From positions 1 to 64,000 of the forward strand of contig JAAEZH010000027.1 of assembly GCA_018222965.1 (NCBI GenBank): a stretch of 64,000 nucleotides of DNA. The letters are read 5' to 3'. This document shows positions 16,824 to 25,906 of the stretch, piece by piece. The notes under the pieces are model-generated. The model made no database searches, had not been told where the DNA came from, and was given only the letters and a program-made list of their open reading frames with translations. The DNA comes from Bacteroidota bacterium. GTDB lineage: Bacteria; Bacteroidota; Bacteroidia; Chitinophagales; Saprospiraceae. The position numbers were made by a program, and so were the translations under genes. Position 1 is the stretch's first letter. Each line of letters opens with the position of its first letter.

Positions 16824-17702
16824 ATGTCTGAAGAAAAAGCAAAAAAGGAGAGCCTCCTCGATCGTCTGCAGCATACCTACCGCCTGGTAGTTATGAATAA
16901 TGAAACATTCGAGGAAGTCGGATCATACAGACTAAGCCTGTTGAATGTGTATGTCGCGATCAGTATCCTGATGGTGGTTGTGGCCCTTATCGTTATCAGT
17001 CTAATCGTCTTTACCCCGCTCAAACGATATATTCCTGGTTACGCGGATGTGGATTCCCTGCCGGAAATGGTTGCCATCAATGAAGAAATTGATGCCCTTA
17101 GCGCTCAATTAGAAGCCCGCGATACTTATATTTTAAACCTGCGTCGCATGTTGGCGGGAGAGGTGGAAACGGTGGAGGAAATCCCGGAAGATGCTTATGA
17201 AGCCGACGATAGTACCCTCGTTGTTGCCCCCATTAAAGAAGAAGAAGAGATACGTGAAGAAGTGAAGCTGGAGGAAATAGCCCAACGGAGTCGCTCCGGT
17301 AATTTCCCCGAGCAGCAGCTTGATCCGGCGCAGCAATATTTTACGGCTCCTCTTACAGGCGAAGTAAGTGCGGGCTTTATGCCGGGGAAAAAACATTACG
17401 GAGTGGATATTCTCGCTCCCCGCAATACCCCGATCAAAGCGTCACTAGATGGTTGGGTAATTACGTCCGACTGGACACTGGAAACAGGCTATACTATTGG
17501 CATTCAGCATCCAAACAATATCATTACCTTCTACAAACACAATTCAGCTTTGCTCAAGAAGACGGGCGAATATGTGAAAGCCGGAGAGGCGGTCGCCATA
17601 ATAGGCAATACAGGAACGCTTTCAGATGGGCCCCATTTGCATTTCGAACTTTGGTTTAACGGCCAGCCACTTGATCCTGCGGAGTACGTGAATTTTCACT
17701 AA
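16824..17702 (+). CDS. M23/LytM-type peptidoglycan endopeptidase, membrane-anchored
   Basis: A 292-residue protein with one N-terminal membrane helix (about 40-65), a periplasmic coiled coil (85-110), an acidic linker, and a C-terminal M23 domain (about 180-290). The zinc motifs are present: HYGVDILAP (HxxxD) and PHLHFELW (HxH). It should cut peptide cross-links of peptidoglycan or act on cell division or shape. I chose the ATG at 16824 over a GTG at 16809 because MSEEKAKKESLLDRLQHTY is the typical family start. A perfect GTACATTAATGTAC palindrome lies just downstream (17713-17726). Confidence 0.88.
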   Translation: MSEEKAKKESLLDRLQHTYRLVVMNNETFEEVGSYRLSLLNVYVAISILMVVVALIVISLIVFTPLKRYIPGYADVDSLPEMVAINEEIDALSAQLEARDTYILNLRRMLAGEVETVEEIPEDAYEADDSTLVVAPIKEEEEIREEVKLEEIAQRSRSGNFPEQQLDPAQQYFTAPLTGEVSAGFMPGKKHYGVDILAPRNTPIKASLDGWVITSDWTLETGYTIGIQHPNNIITFYKHNSALLKKTGEYVKAGEAVAIIGNTGTLSDGPHLHFELWFNGQPLDPAEYVNFH

Positions 17703-17867
17703 ATTTGTGGCTGTACATTAATGTACCAGCTCCGACTTCTGCCAAATTTAACCAATCAATAAAAAGGAATAAGAACAATGCCCTGCATTTTAGGGTTATG
17801 ATTGTTCATTCAGTCAACAGACCCTGGTAAACAAGCTGTTATTCGGCTTGTACAAATTTTATATAGC

Positions 17868-18293
17868 ATGACTATAAAAGACCTAAAAGAGGCCTACAAC
17901 GAAAAAGGTGAAGCGGTCAGCCCGATACTGCCGGAAGAAGTGAAAAACTTCCTGATCGATATTGATGGAACCATCTGTGACGATATTCCAAACGAAGAAC
18001 CGGAACGCATGGGCACGGCGCTTCCTTATCCGGATGCCCTGCAAATGGTCAATAAGTGGTATGACGAAGGCCATATAATTACCTTCTTCACTTCCCGCAC
18101 CGAAGATCATCGCGAAGTAACAGAAGCCTGGCTCAAAAAAAATGGCTTTAAATACCAGGCCCTTTTGATGGGGAAACCTCGTGGAGGTAACTATCATTGG
18201 ATCGATAACCACATTGTGAAAGCAACCCGCTTTAAAGGGAAGTTTACCGATTTGGTAGTCGAAACCCGTGAAATTGAGGTGTTTAAAGACTAA
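17868..18293 (+). CDS. HAD-like phosphatase family protein
   Basis: 141 residues with the HAD motif I NFLIDIDGTICDD, motif II in ITFFTSRTEDH, and a late NYHWIDNHIVKATRF segment that could hold the acidic motif. It lacks a cap domain. Small HAD proteins of this type in Bacteroidota are often given misleading names, and the substrate is unknown. I use the ATG at 17868, which gives MTIKDLKEAYNEKGEA; earlier in-frame starts lie in non-coding-looking sequence. It converges on the next gene with only 14 bases between the stops. Confidence 0.75.
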   Translation: MTIKDLKEAYNEKGEAVSPILPEEVKNFLIDIDGTICDDIPNEEPERMGTALPYPDALQMVNKWYDEGHIITFFTSRTEDHREVTEAWLKKNGFKYQALLMGKPRGGNYHWIDNHIVKATRFKGKFTDLVVETREIEVFKD

Positions 18294-18307
18294 GCCGATC
18301 CATCGTC

Positions 18308-19216
18308 TTATCTTTTTGTTTCCAATAAGTCTTTTAGCGCTGGCATTAAGGTTGGATACTCAAATTTGAATCCGGCTTTTTCGGCTTTCGCCGAACTGAC
18401 CTTTGTGCTGGAGAACAACACATCTGCCATTTCACCCATCGGAATGCGCATCAGAAATTCGGGAATGGGAAGCATTAATCCGGGGATGCCTACTGATTTT
18501 CGAATGCCCGCTACCAACTCCCTGAGCCGGGCAGGGTTTGGCCCCACGCCATTTACAGGCCCATTTATGGTATCATTTTCCAGTACAAACAGAAAGAGAC
18601 GACACAAGTCGGAAATATGGATCCAGGAGAACCATTGTTTCCCGTTTCCAAAATAGGTCGCCACACCATATTTGGCCGGGAGAATCAGTTTTTCCAGGGC
18701 CCCTCCCTGGGTAGAGGAAACAATACCGATGCGCACGGCCGCTGTTCGAATATTTTCAGGGCCGGAAAAAATAGCGTCTTCCCATTGTTTGGTACTCTCG
18801 GATAAAAAGCCATCGCCGGGAGTTGCATCCTCAGTCATTAATGCTTCGCCGCGATCCCCGTAATAGCCAACTGCCGATGCAGATACATAGGCCTTTAACG
18901 GCAACTCCATTTCCCGAATGTATTTCCAAAGCAGACGAGTGGTCTCTACCCGGCTGTCAATAATGAGCTTTTTTCGCGCATCAGACCAGCGTTTATCAGC
19001 AATACCGGCACCCGCTAAATTGATCACATAATCGAGGTCCCGAAAGGCCTCCGGGTCAATAGTGCCTGCCTTTACATCCCATTGGAAAACTTCATAGGGA
19101 AGATTGGATCTTTTTTTTCTACTGAGAAGCCTGACTTCATATCCGGACTTCTGTAACATTTGAGCAAGTTGCAGACCGATCAGTCCGCTGCCACCACCAA
19201 TTAATATCTTTTTCAT
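18308..19216 (-). CDS. TIGR01777-family NAD(P)-dependent epimerase (YfcH-like)
   Basis: 302 residues of the extended short-chain dehydrogenase fold. The N-terminal nucleotide-binding motif is GGGSGLIG, the active-site region holds ASAVGYYGDRGEA, and the C-terminal part (PEFLMRIPMGEMADVLFSS) is the DUF1731 region of the family. The substrate is unknown in bacteria; a sugar-nucleotide-like ligand is usually assumed. I chose ATG 19216, directly before the Rossmann motif (MKKILIGGGSG); the in-frame ATG at 19258 adds 14 unlikely residues. One copy of the iterated palindrome lies inside the gene at 18387. Confidence 0.85.
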   Translation of the reverse strand: MKKILIGGGSGLIGLQLAQMLQKSGYEVRLLSRKKRSNLPYEVFQWDVKAGTIDPEAFRDLDYVINLAGAGIADKRWSDARKKLIIDSRVETTRLLWKYIREMELPLKAYVSASAVGYYGDRGEALMTEDATPGDGFLSESTKQWEDAIFSGPENIRTAAVRIGIVSSTQGGALEKLILPAKYGVATYFGNGKQWFSWIHISDLCRLFLFVLENDTINGPVNGVGPNPARLRELVAGIRKSVGIPGLMLPIPEFLMRIPMGEMADVLFSSTKVSSAKAEKAGFKFEYPTLMPALKDLLETKR

Positions 19217-19434
19217 ACGGGAATTTCGCGTGATTTGGTCATTGGGAAAACACGACATTCACCGAAAGGTTTACAGCCAGACTTTCAGAAATCTGGAATT
19301 AAACCTAACTTGTCTTCATCTTTTGGCAGGTAGCCGGGCCAGGGTCATTCGGAAGTACCTTAATGCAACCAACCTGCTTAATACACCCCCGGTCTAATTA
19401 CCTGTTACCAGCCATAACTTGTTAAAGCATTTAC

Positions 19435-21240
19435 ATGAAAACCTGTCTAGCAAAAAGAATGAACCGATTTTTTCCCCTGTTTCTATTCACTGTTTTAATA
19501 TTGGCCAACGCTTGTAAAACCGATCCCAAGACCGAGGATCAAACCGATTGGAAGCGAAGTGGCAACGAAATGGTCATTCGCCTGGAAAGCGAGCCAAACG
19601 GACTAAACCCTGTAATAAATGTTTTCAATCGATATTCTTCCCAGGTGATCCAGGATATGTTTCAGTACCTGATGATCATTGATCCGGTCGAACTGGAATT
19701 GATTCCCGTTTTGCTGAAATCAAAGCCGGAAATGGAAGTGATCGCGGAAGGCCCCATGGCAGGAGGTACCGTTTATCATTTTGAAATTTTAGAAGAAGCT
19801 GTCTGGACAGATGGGAAACCCGTCACCGCCAAAGATTACGAATTTACCCTGAAGGCCGTACTCAATCCGGCACTGCCGCTTCAACAACTCCGGGCTTACT
19901 TTTCCTCCGTAGCGGATATGAAGATCGACCCGGACAATCCGAAGAAATTCTCTGTATTCCTGGATGAGAAATACATCATTGCAGAAGAAGTACTGGTAGG
20001 CGGAGCTCCTGTAATTCCCGCCCATGTTTTTGACCCGGAAGGCTTGTTGGAAAACTTCTCTGTGGCTCAGTTAGCAGAAGAGGAAAATCTCAAAGCGCTG
20101 GAAGAGGATGCCGATCTCAAGGCTTTCGCCGAATTGTTTACCAGCGATGCTTACAGCCGCGATCTGGATAAGTTGGTCGGTAGCGGCCCGTATAAGCTAA
20201 CCAAATGGGAATCGGGCCAGCAACTGGTGCTGGAGAAAAAAGAAAACTGGTGGGGCGATGCTTTGAGCAGTAATCAAAAAGGGCTTCAGGCTCATGCCGA
20301 CAAAATCATTTATAAGCCTGTAAACGATGTGGTGGCAGCAGCTACCCTTACCCGTTCCGAAGAATTTGATATCGTACCCCTGCTGGACTCCAAAGATTTT
20401 ACCAGTATGCGGGATGATGAAAAGATGAATAGCATCTACGAGTTTTTGACTCCGACTCAAATGATCTTCTATCTGACCTACATCAACACAAAGGATGAAA
20501 AGCTGGAAGATAAACGCGTTAGAAGAGCGCTGGCTCACCTAATGGACCTGGATGAAATCATTGAGGAACTTTTTTATGGGATGGGAGAACGCATCATCGG
20601 CCCCATTCATCCTTCCAAAGATTATTACAACAGAGATCTGAAACCGGTTGAATACAATACAGAAATGGCAGCACAATTGCTGACCGAAGCCGGTTGGGAA
20701 GATTCCAACGGAAATGGAACCGTCGACAAAACAATCAACGGCGAAGTAGTGGAGATGCGCCTGGAGTATATGACTACCCAAACGCCTGCTTCTCAAAACA
20801 TCGCACTGGCATTTGTTGAAAATGCTAAAAAGGTAGGTGTTGAAGTCGAACTGGTAACCAAGGAGTTCCAAACCTGGCGCGAGGAAATGAATCAACGCAA
20901 CTACGATCTGGCAGGAGCCGGTCTGGGCGCTCAACCAATACTCGATGATCTGTATCAGGTCTGGCATACGAGCAGCGATACACCAACGGGATATAACCGG
21001 ATGGGATTTGGAAATGCGCGCTCTGATGAGCTTCTGGAAGAAATTCGCGTCACCTTCGACAAAACCGAAAGAGATAAACTCTACATGGAATTGCAGGAGA
21101 TTATTTATGAGGAACAACCGGTGATTTTCCTGCTGGCTCCTCAGGGCCGGGTAATGATCCACAAGCGCTGGGATGCCTTTGCTTCTGTGGTTCGTCCGGG
21201 CTATTTTCCACACTTTTATTCTTTGAAAGAGTCAAATTAG
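19435..21240 (+). CDS. Peptide/nickel-type ABC transporter substrate-binding lipoprotein
   Basis: 601 residues with a lipoprotein signal (lipobox LANAC at about residue 27) and the family 5 solute-binding fold: MVIRLESEPNGLNPV at the start, WTDGKPVTAKDYEFTLKAV in the first domain, LVGSGPYKLTKWESGQ, and RRALAHLMDLDEII in the second. It should bind oligopeptides or similar ligands for import. It is the first gene of an operon with two permeases (17 bases to the next start). An in-frame ATG at 19459 is an equally possible start. Confidence 0.88.
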   Translation: MKTCLAKRMNRFFPLFLFTVLILANACKTDPKTEDQTDWKRSGNEMVIRLESEPNGLNPVINVFNRYSSQVIQDMFQYLMIIDPVELELIPVLLKSKPEMEVIAEGPMAGGTVYHFEILEEAVWTDGKPVTAKDYEFTLKAVLNPALPLQQLRAYFSSVADMKIDPDNPKKFSVFLDEKYIIAEEVLVGGAPVIPAHVFDPEGLLENFSVAQLAEEENLKALEEDADLKAFAELFTSDAYSRDLDKLVGSGPYKLTKWESGQQLVLEKKENWWGDALSSNQKGLQAHADKIIYKPVNDVVAAATLTRSEEFDIVPLLDSKDFTSMRDDEKMNSIYEFLTPTQMIFYLTYINTKDEKLEDKRVRRALAHLMDLDEIIEELFYGMGERIIGPIHPSKDYYNRDLKPVEYNTEMAAQLLTEAGWEDSNGNGTVDKTINGEVVEMRLEYMTTQTPASQNIALAFVENAKKVGVEVELVTKEFQTWREEMNQRNYDLAGAGLGAQPILDDLYQVWHTSSDTPTGYNRMGFGNARSDELLEEIRVTFDKTERDKLYMELQEIIYEEQPVIFLLAPQGRVMIHKRWDAFASVVRPGYFPHFYSLKESN

Positions 21241-21256
21241 TGTTTAATGCCTTCAA

Positions 21257-22675
21257 ATGGGGAGTTATGTATTAAGGCGGATCCTGATCTTTATTCCGGT
21301 GCTGATCGTCATCTCGATGATCACATTCTGGCTGAGTGAAAAGGCTCCCGGAGACCGGGTACAGGATCGATGTGGAGAAGGACTGTCCAGGTCGGAGTAC
21401 AATCGTTGTGCCCGGCTCTATGGACTGGATCAGGCCTCTTTCTATTTTAGCATTCAGCCAAAAGCTTATCCGGATAGCCTTTATCGCTTTGTTCGTCCGA
21501 ATCGCATCGACCGCATTAAATCGTATTGCAGACAAACAGGCGACTGGGATGCGGTAGAGCAGTGGGAACAAAACCTGTGGAACTTTAATGAAGCACTTTC
21601 AGCCTTGCCCGATTCCATCGACAGGCAGCTCGGTATTGACATTCGAGCTGTTTATACCAACCTGCAACTTACCCGGGACCTAAAACGCGTTAAGCAGGAA
21701 TTATCCCAATTGAAAGCCTATGCTGACACCCTGGGGATAACAGCCTTTTCGACGAAAGTCGGAGCACTCACTGCTGCATCAGAGCCTCTTTTTTCGGTCC
21801 GAAATTCCCGGGCTATGTACATTCCCCGATTTGTCTGGCATGGTGTAGACAATCGATATCACCGCTGGTTTAGTAGCTTTATCCGGCTCGATTTTGGAGT
21901 ATCGCTGAAAGACAGCCAGCCGGTGAGTCGAAAATTAGGTCATGCTTTATATTGGACCCTGTTGTTAAACGGATTTTCCTTTTTCCTGGCATTCCTGATT
22001 GCTATTCCCGTCGGTGTGCGGGCTGCTCTCAAAGTAGGCGGCCGTTTTGATCGAATCAGCAGCAGCTTGTTCTTTATGCTGTATTCCCTGCCCCGCTTTT
22101 GGATAGCCACTATTCTGGTGGTCTTTTTTACGACGAGTTACTATGGGGACTGGATGGATATTTTTGCTTCCATCGGGATGGGATCTGTTCCCGATGATGC
22201 CTCCTGGATGGAGGCTTTCCGGATCCGTGCCGGGCATTTTGTACTTCCGGTTATTTGCCAGACCTATGGTTTGCTGGCCTACATAAGCCGCCAGATGCGA
22301 GGCGGAATGCTGGAGACTATTCGAAAGGATTATATCCGCACCGCCCGTGCGAAAGGCTTGCCCGAAAATAAGGTGATCTGGAAGCATGCCCTGCGCAATG
22401 CCTTGTTTCCAATGATTACGATTTTTGGGGCTGTATTACCAGCTGCCATTGCCGGTTCGGTGATTATCGAAGTGATATTCTCCATTCCCGGCATGGGTTT
22501 ATTGATGTTTGAGGCTGTCTTTGCCAATGACTGGCCGGTACTTTTTGCCGGTTTGATGCTGGGCGCTTTGCTCACCCTTCTTGGGGTATTGTTGGCCGAC
22601 CTTATGTATGCCTGGGCCGATCCGGCCGTGCGATTTGCTGGTGGAACGAAAAGCAAGGGACATGGCGGAAATTGA
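21257..22675 (+). CDS. ABC transporter permease, DppB-like, with a large extracytoplasmic insert
   Basis: 472 residues against about 310-340 for usual DppB/OppB. The N-terminal helix (1-27), the LxxPGD region (PGDRVQ) and YGLDQ are normal. A charged, helical segment of about 130 residues (65-195) then follows before the usual LDFGVSL motif and the remaining five membrane helices. The coupling loop is intact (YIRTARAKGLPENKVIWKHA). The insert would sit on the periplasmic side and could touch the binding protein. The end overlaps the next permease by 14 bases. No ATPase gene is adjacent, so ATPase subunits must come from elsewhere. Confidence 0.88.
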   Translation: MGSYVLRRILIFIPVLIVISMITFWLSEKAPGDRVQDRCGEGLSRSEYNRCARLYGLDQASFYFSIQPKAYPDSLYRFVRPNRIDRIKSYCRQTGDWDAVEQWEQNLWNFNEALSALPDSIDRQLGIDIRAVYTNLQLTRDLKRVKQELSQLKAYADTLGITAFSTKVGALTAASEPLFSVRNSRAMYIPRFVWHGVDNRYHRWFSSFIRLDFGVSLKDSQPVSRKLGHALYWTLLLNGFSFFLAFLIAIPVGVRAALKVGGRFDRISSSLFFMLYSLPRFWIATILVVFFTTSYYGDWMDIFASIGMGSVPDDASWMEAFRIRAGHFVLPVICQTYGLLAYISRQMRGGMLETIRKDYIRTARAKGLPENKVIWKHALRNALFPMITIFGAVLPAAIAGSVIIEVIFSIPGMGLLMFEAVFANDWPVLFAGLMLGALLTLLGVLLADLMYAWADPAVRFAGGTKSKGHGGN

Positions 22676-23939
22676 TCCAATTAGAAATATCAGTCCGGGA
22701 AAGTTGGTCTGGAAGCGTTTCAGATCCAGTCGCAGCGTTCGCTGGTCGCTTCGCTTATTGTACTTCTTCCTGTTTGTGGCCTTATTTGGGGACTTTATTT
22801 CCAACGACAAGCCCCTGTACTGTAAGATTGAGGGTGCTTCCTATTTCCCGGTTCTTCGTTCTTATGCCGTTTCGGCCGGACTGGCGAAATGGCCTGCGGT
22901 ATTTCAGCGCGTGGATGATTGGCAGGAACTGGATTATGACCGGGTCGTTTTCGCACCGATTCCCTACAGTGCTACATCTATAGATATTTCTAATTCCTTT
23001 GTCTCGCCCTTTGAAGAGCAGCGTGTCTCCGATTCGCGCTTTCATCATTTGTTGGGTACCGATGAATTGGGAAGAGATGTCGCTGCCGGATTGGTAGCGG
23101 GCACCAGGGTGGCGATACTGGTTGGATTATTATCCATGGGGATTGCGATTATAATAGGTATTCTGCTGGGCGGACTAGCCGGATTTTTTGGAGATCGGGG
23201 ACTAAGAGTGCCCTGGATAAGATTATTGGTGCTAGGCTTTTCGGTGTTTCTGGGCGGATTTTGGGCTTTCAGCAGCCGCAGCGGCCAATTGCTGGCAGCC
23301 GGAGAAGAAGGCTGGTTTTTATCCGCTCTTTTGGGAAGCTTGATTGTTTGGATACTAACTATAGGCGTTGGATATCTGCTAAGCAGGGGGCTGGAGTTTA
23401 TTCCTGCCTTTCGGCGAAGCTTGCCCTTGCCTGTTGATTTGATGGTGGTGCGATTGATAGAAGTTATTCAATCAGTACCGGGCCTTTTGCTTATTCTTTC
23501 TGTGGCAGCTGTTTTGCGAAAGCCCAACATCTTTTATATAATGATTCTGATTGGATTGATTCGTTGGACAACCATAGCCCGCTTTGTTCGGGCCGAACTG
23601 CTTCGGATACGGGAGATGGAATTTATAGATGCAGCTCGGGTAATGGGGTTTCGTCGCCGTAGGATTTTGTTTAGACATGCCTTACCCAACGCCCTGGGGC
23701 CGGTACTGATAACCATCGCCTTTGGTGTAGCCAGCGCTATTTTGCTGGAGGCGTCTTTATCTTTTCTGGGAATTGGACTAAGTGCTCAGGATGTCACCTG
23801 GGGATCCATGTTAAATATGGCGCGTCGCAACTTTACAGCCTGGTGGCTTGCATTACTCCCCGGTATTGCAATCTTCCTTATGGTAACCATCTTTAACCTG
23901 CTTGGGCAGGGATTGACCGATGCCCTGGATTCGAGATAG
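22662..23939 (+). CDS. ABC transporter permease, DppC-like
   Basis: 425 residues starting MAEIDPIRNISPGKLVWKRF, which is the N-terminal layout of DppC/OppC. The HLLGTDELGRDVAAGLVAGTR motif and the coupling loop (MEFIDAARVMGFRRRRILFRHA) are present. Between them (about 195-260) is an additional stretch with two hydrophobic segments that ordinary family members lack. Start chosen at 22662, overlapping the upstream gene, which indicates translational coupling. It forms the heterodimeric channel with the preceding gene. Confidence 0.88.
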   Translation: MAEIDPIRNISPGKLVWKRFRSSRSVRWSLRLLYFFLFVALFGDFISNDKPLYCKIEGASYFPVLRSYAVSAGLAKWPAVFQRVDDWQELDYDRVVFAPIPYSATSIDISNSFVSPFEEQRVSDSRFHHLLGTDELGRDVAAGLVAGTRVAILVGLLSMGIAIIIGILLGGLAGFFGDRGLRVPWIRLLVLGFSVFLGGFWAFSSRSGQLLAAGEEGWFLSALLGSLIVWILTIGVGYLLSRGLEFIPAFRRSLPLPVDLMVVRLIEVIQSVPGLLLILSVAAVLRKPNIFYIMILIGLIRWTTIARFVRAELLRIREMEFIDAARVMGFRRRRILFRHALPNALGPVLITIAFGVASAILLEASLSFLGIGLSAQDVTWGSMLNMARRNFTAWWLALLPGIAIFLMVTIFNLLGQGLTDALDSR

Positions 23940-24050
23940 GGGGGAGGTAGTAAAATGGTGGATTGGTATAGGGGAGGGAGTGGTTGGTTTCGCTGAGGTC
24001 CCCAACCATTCAATTAAAAATTAAAACCAAAAAATTATTACTTCCTAAAT

Positions 24051-24224
24051 CTAGTTTCTCTTCCGCCGCATGTGTTTTGGGAAGAGGTTAGAGTTGCCTC
24101 CTTTGGAGTTTTCCAGGCTGGAGTGTGTATCCTGATTCATTTCACAGCCATATTTAGGGCTGCAGGAAGTAGCTGCAAAGGCCAAAAAGAGAAGAAAAGC
24201 GGCACCAAGAATGAATTTACGCAT
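24051..24224 (-). CDS. Small lipoprotein (57 aa)
   Basis: A 57-codon minus-strand gene. A signal peptide (MRKFILGAAFLLFLAFA) ends in a lipobox ATSC. The mature part is CSPKYGCEMNQDTHSSLEN, then a basic tail ending PKHMRRKRN. Small lipoproteins with a second Cys shortly after the lipidated one and a basic tail are common in Bacteroidota and have no known function. The clean signal peptide makes a real gene likely despite its size. Confidence 0.7.
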   Translation of the reverse strand: MRKFILGAAFLLFLAFAATSCSPKYGCEMNQDTHSSLENSKGGNSNLFPKHMRRKRN

Positions 24225-24260
24225 GATATGTAAGGCAGATTTTGCTGTAAAATGAATGAA

Positions 24261-24273
24261 TTTTCGCCGAAAG
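24261..24273. repeat. Iterated palindrome TTTTCGCCGAAAG (intergenic copy)
   Basis: Core TTCGCCGAA at 24263-24271. It forms the left arm of a hairpin with TTTCGGC at 24292-24298, followed by a T-run, so this copy may also act as a terminator. Confidence 0.65.
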
Positions 24274-24532
24274 GCATGTAAAACTACACATTTTCGGCCT
24301 TTTTGAATGTTAACGTTTGGATGCTGGCATTTAGTTGACCTAAGGGGAGACTTTATGATAAGGTTAAAGTTTAATCCAGAATACCTATCTCTGTTTATAA
24401 CAGCTAGTTATGATTTGGGAGTAAACATTGAAAGCGGAGCCGGAAAAGATAGATCATGAAGCATTTTTTTGCCGAAAAAAGTCCAAATAGCCCGAAAATA
24501 AAGGGTTTTCACTCTTTTTTTATTGGAGAATG

Positions 24533-24564
24533 CTTGGTTATGAAATTGCTGCCGCATAACTTAG
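24533..24564 (+). promoter_or_regulatory. Candidate promoter of the HU gene
   Basis: CTTG (24533-24536) is followed after 20 bases by TAACTTAG (24557-24564), one mismatch from TAnnTTTG. The leader would be about 25-30 bases. Confidence 0.4.
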
Positions 24565-24597
24565 CGACCGATTTATTTAATTCCAAAATTTCTCGTA

Positions 24598-24870
24598 ATG
24601 AATAAAGGAGATCTTGTAAACAAGGTAGCAGAATCTGCAAATATTTCTAAGAATCAAGCAGGTGATGCGGTGAACTCTGTTCTCGACGCAATTGCTGATG
24701 CATTGAAAGATGGCGACAAAGCGACTTTGATCGGATTCGGTACCTTCTCTGTATCTCACCGCGCAGCACGCGCTGGTCGTAACCCACAAACTGGTGAAAC
24801 TATCCAAATTGCTGCACGCAACGTGGTGAAGTTTAAGCCAGGTAAGGAGCTTACAGAGTCTGTAAACTAA
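24598..24870 (+). CDS. HU-family DNA-binding protein
   Basis: A 90-residue nucleoid protein with the complete HU signature (GFGTFSVSHRAARAGRNPQTGE, with the DNA-intercalating arm RNPQTGETIQ). It binds and bends DNA as a dimer. The length is normal. It has its own promoter and terminator and is monocistronic. Codon use looks highly optimised, as expected for an abundant protein. Confidence 0.95.
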   Translation: MNKGDLVNKVAESANISKNQAGDAVNSVLDAIADALKDGDKATLIGFGTFSVSHRAARAGRNPQTGETIQIAARNVVKFKPGKELTESVN

Positions 24871-24902
24871 TCACTCCTCAGGACTGATTGAATAAACCTC
24901 GG

Positions 24903-24942
24903 AGAGGCAATTCAGGGCAATGCCCGGATTGCCTCTTTTCTT
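24903..24942 (+). terminator. Terminator of the HU gene
   Basis: AGAGGCAAT (24903-24911) pairs with ATTGCCTCT (24928-24936) around an inner GGGCAATGCCC, followed by a T-rich run. Confidence 0.8.
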
Positions 24943-24986
24943 TTGGATTCAATGGCTTTGAAACCTTATTCTCCGTAAGAAATTCC

Positions 24987-24994
24987 TACTTTTG
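24987..24994 (+). promoter_or_regulatory. -7 box of the transketolase operon
   Basis: TACTTTTG matches TAnnTTTG exactly and lies 37 bases before the start at 25032. It rules out the upstream in-frame ATG at 24888 as the true start. Confidence 0.55.
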
Positions 24995-25031
24995 CGGCGG
25001 CATTACATTATTCAATTCACCTTATTCCATT

Positions 25032-25889
25032 ATGGCTGACATTCAGGAACTCCGGCGCATTGCCTCACAGGTACGCCGGGATATCGTGCGTCAAACGCAC
25101 TTTGCTTCTTCCGGACATCCGGGAGGCTCATTGGGCTGTGCAGACTTTTTTACAGCGCTTTACTTCCATATTATGGAGCACGACCCTTCATTCAATATGG
25201 ATGGAAAGGGAGAAGATGTTTTCGTGTTGTCGAATGGACACATATCTCCGGTCTTTTACAGTGTCCTGGCACACAGTGGGTATTTCCCAACTGAAGAGCT
25301 GGCCACCTTTCGCAAAATTGGAAGCCGTTTGCAGGGGCACCCGGCAACGCACGAAGGACTTCCAGGAGTGCGGGTAGCTACTGGCTCCCTCGGTCAGGGG
25401 CTCAGCGTAGCGCTGGGTATCGCACTGAGTAAAAAAATGGAAGGCGACGACCGAATGGTGTATTGCCTGTGTGGAGACGGAGAACTCCAGGAAGGACAGA
25501 TCTGGGAAGCTGCCATGTTTGCTCCACATAACAAGGTGGACAACCTGATCCTTACCGTAGATTGGAACGGTGTTCAGATCGATGGACCCAATGAAGAGGT
25601 TCTTTCTCTGGGTGATTTGCCTAAAAAATGGGAAGCATTCGGATGGGATGTCATGCACATGAATGGCAACGACATGGAAGATGTAGTGAATACGCTGGAA
25701 GATGCAAAAGGCCATACCGGCAGAGGCAAACCAGTGGTCATTTTAATGAAAACCGGAATGGGCTACCCCGTCGACTTTATGATGGGTACTCATAAGTGGC
25801 ATGGTGTTGCACCAAATGCCGAACAACTGGAAACAGCATTAGCTCAGCTGGAAGAAACACTGGGCGATTATCCATATCCTGCTAAGTAA
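25032..25889 (+). CDS. Transketolase, N-terminal (thiamine diphosphate) subunit
   Basis: 285 residues forming the first half of a split transketolase. The GHPGGSLGCADF motif, the thiamine diphosphate and metal motif GDGELQEGQIWEA, and the late GTHKWHGVAP are all present. Together with the next gene it should transfer two-carbon units in the non-oxidative pentose phosphate pathway. Two-gene transketolases of this type are common in Bacteroidota and archaea. I chose ATG 25032 because it lies after a -7 box and starts the family sequence MADIQELRRIASQ. Confidence 0.92.
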   Translation: MADIQELRRIASQVRRDIVRQTHFASSGHPGGSLGCADFFTALYFHIMEHDPSFNMDGKGEDVFVLSNGHISPVFYSVLAHSGYFPTEELATFRKIGSRLQGHPATHEGLPGVRVATGSLGQGLSVALGIALSKKMEGDDRMVYCLCGDGELQEGQIWEAAMFAPHNKVDNLILTVDWNGVQIDGPNEEVLSLGDLPKKWEAFGWDVMHMNGNDMEDVVNTLEDAKGHTGRGKPVVILMKTGMGYPVDFMMGTHKWHGVAPNAEQLETALAQLEETLGDYPYPAK

Positions 25890-25906
25890 GATAAAACAGA
25901 CGAAAC

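Larger units (their letters stand above)
23940..24597. other. 658-base region between the ABC operon and HU
   Basis: It holds a small lipoprotein gene on the minus strand (24051-24224), one copy of the iterated palindrome (24261-24273), a GCCGAAA/TTTCGGC hairpin over 24267-24298 followed by five T, and the HU promoter near 24534-24564. Between 24300 and 24530 I see nothing else. Confidence 0.55.

Noticed and set aside
20539-21213. A 224-codon minus-strand frame inside the substrate-binding protein gene
   Set aside because: Antisense shadow of a well-supported gene; no motif.
24267-24303. Definite terminator of the ABC operon
   Set aside because: The hairpin is plausible but lies over 300 bases from the operon end and coincides with an iterated palindrome copy, so I left it as a possibility only.
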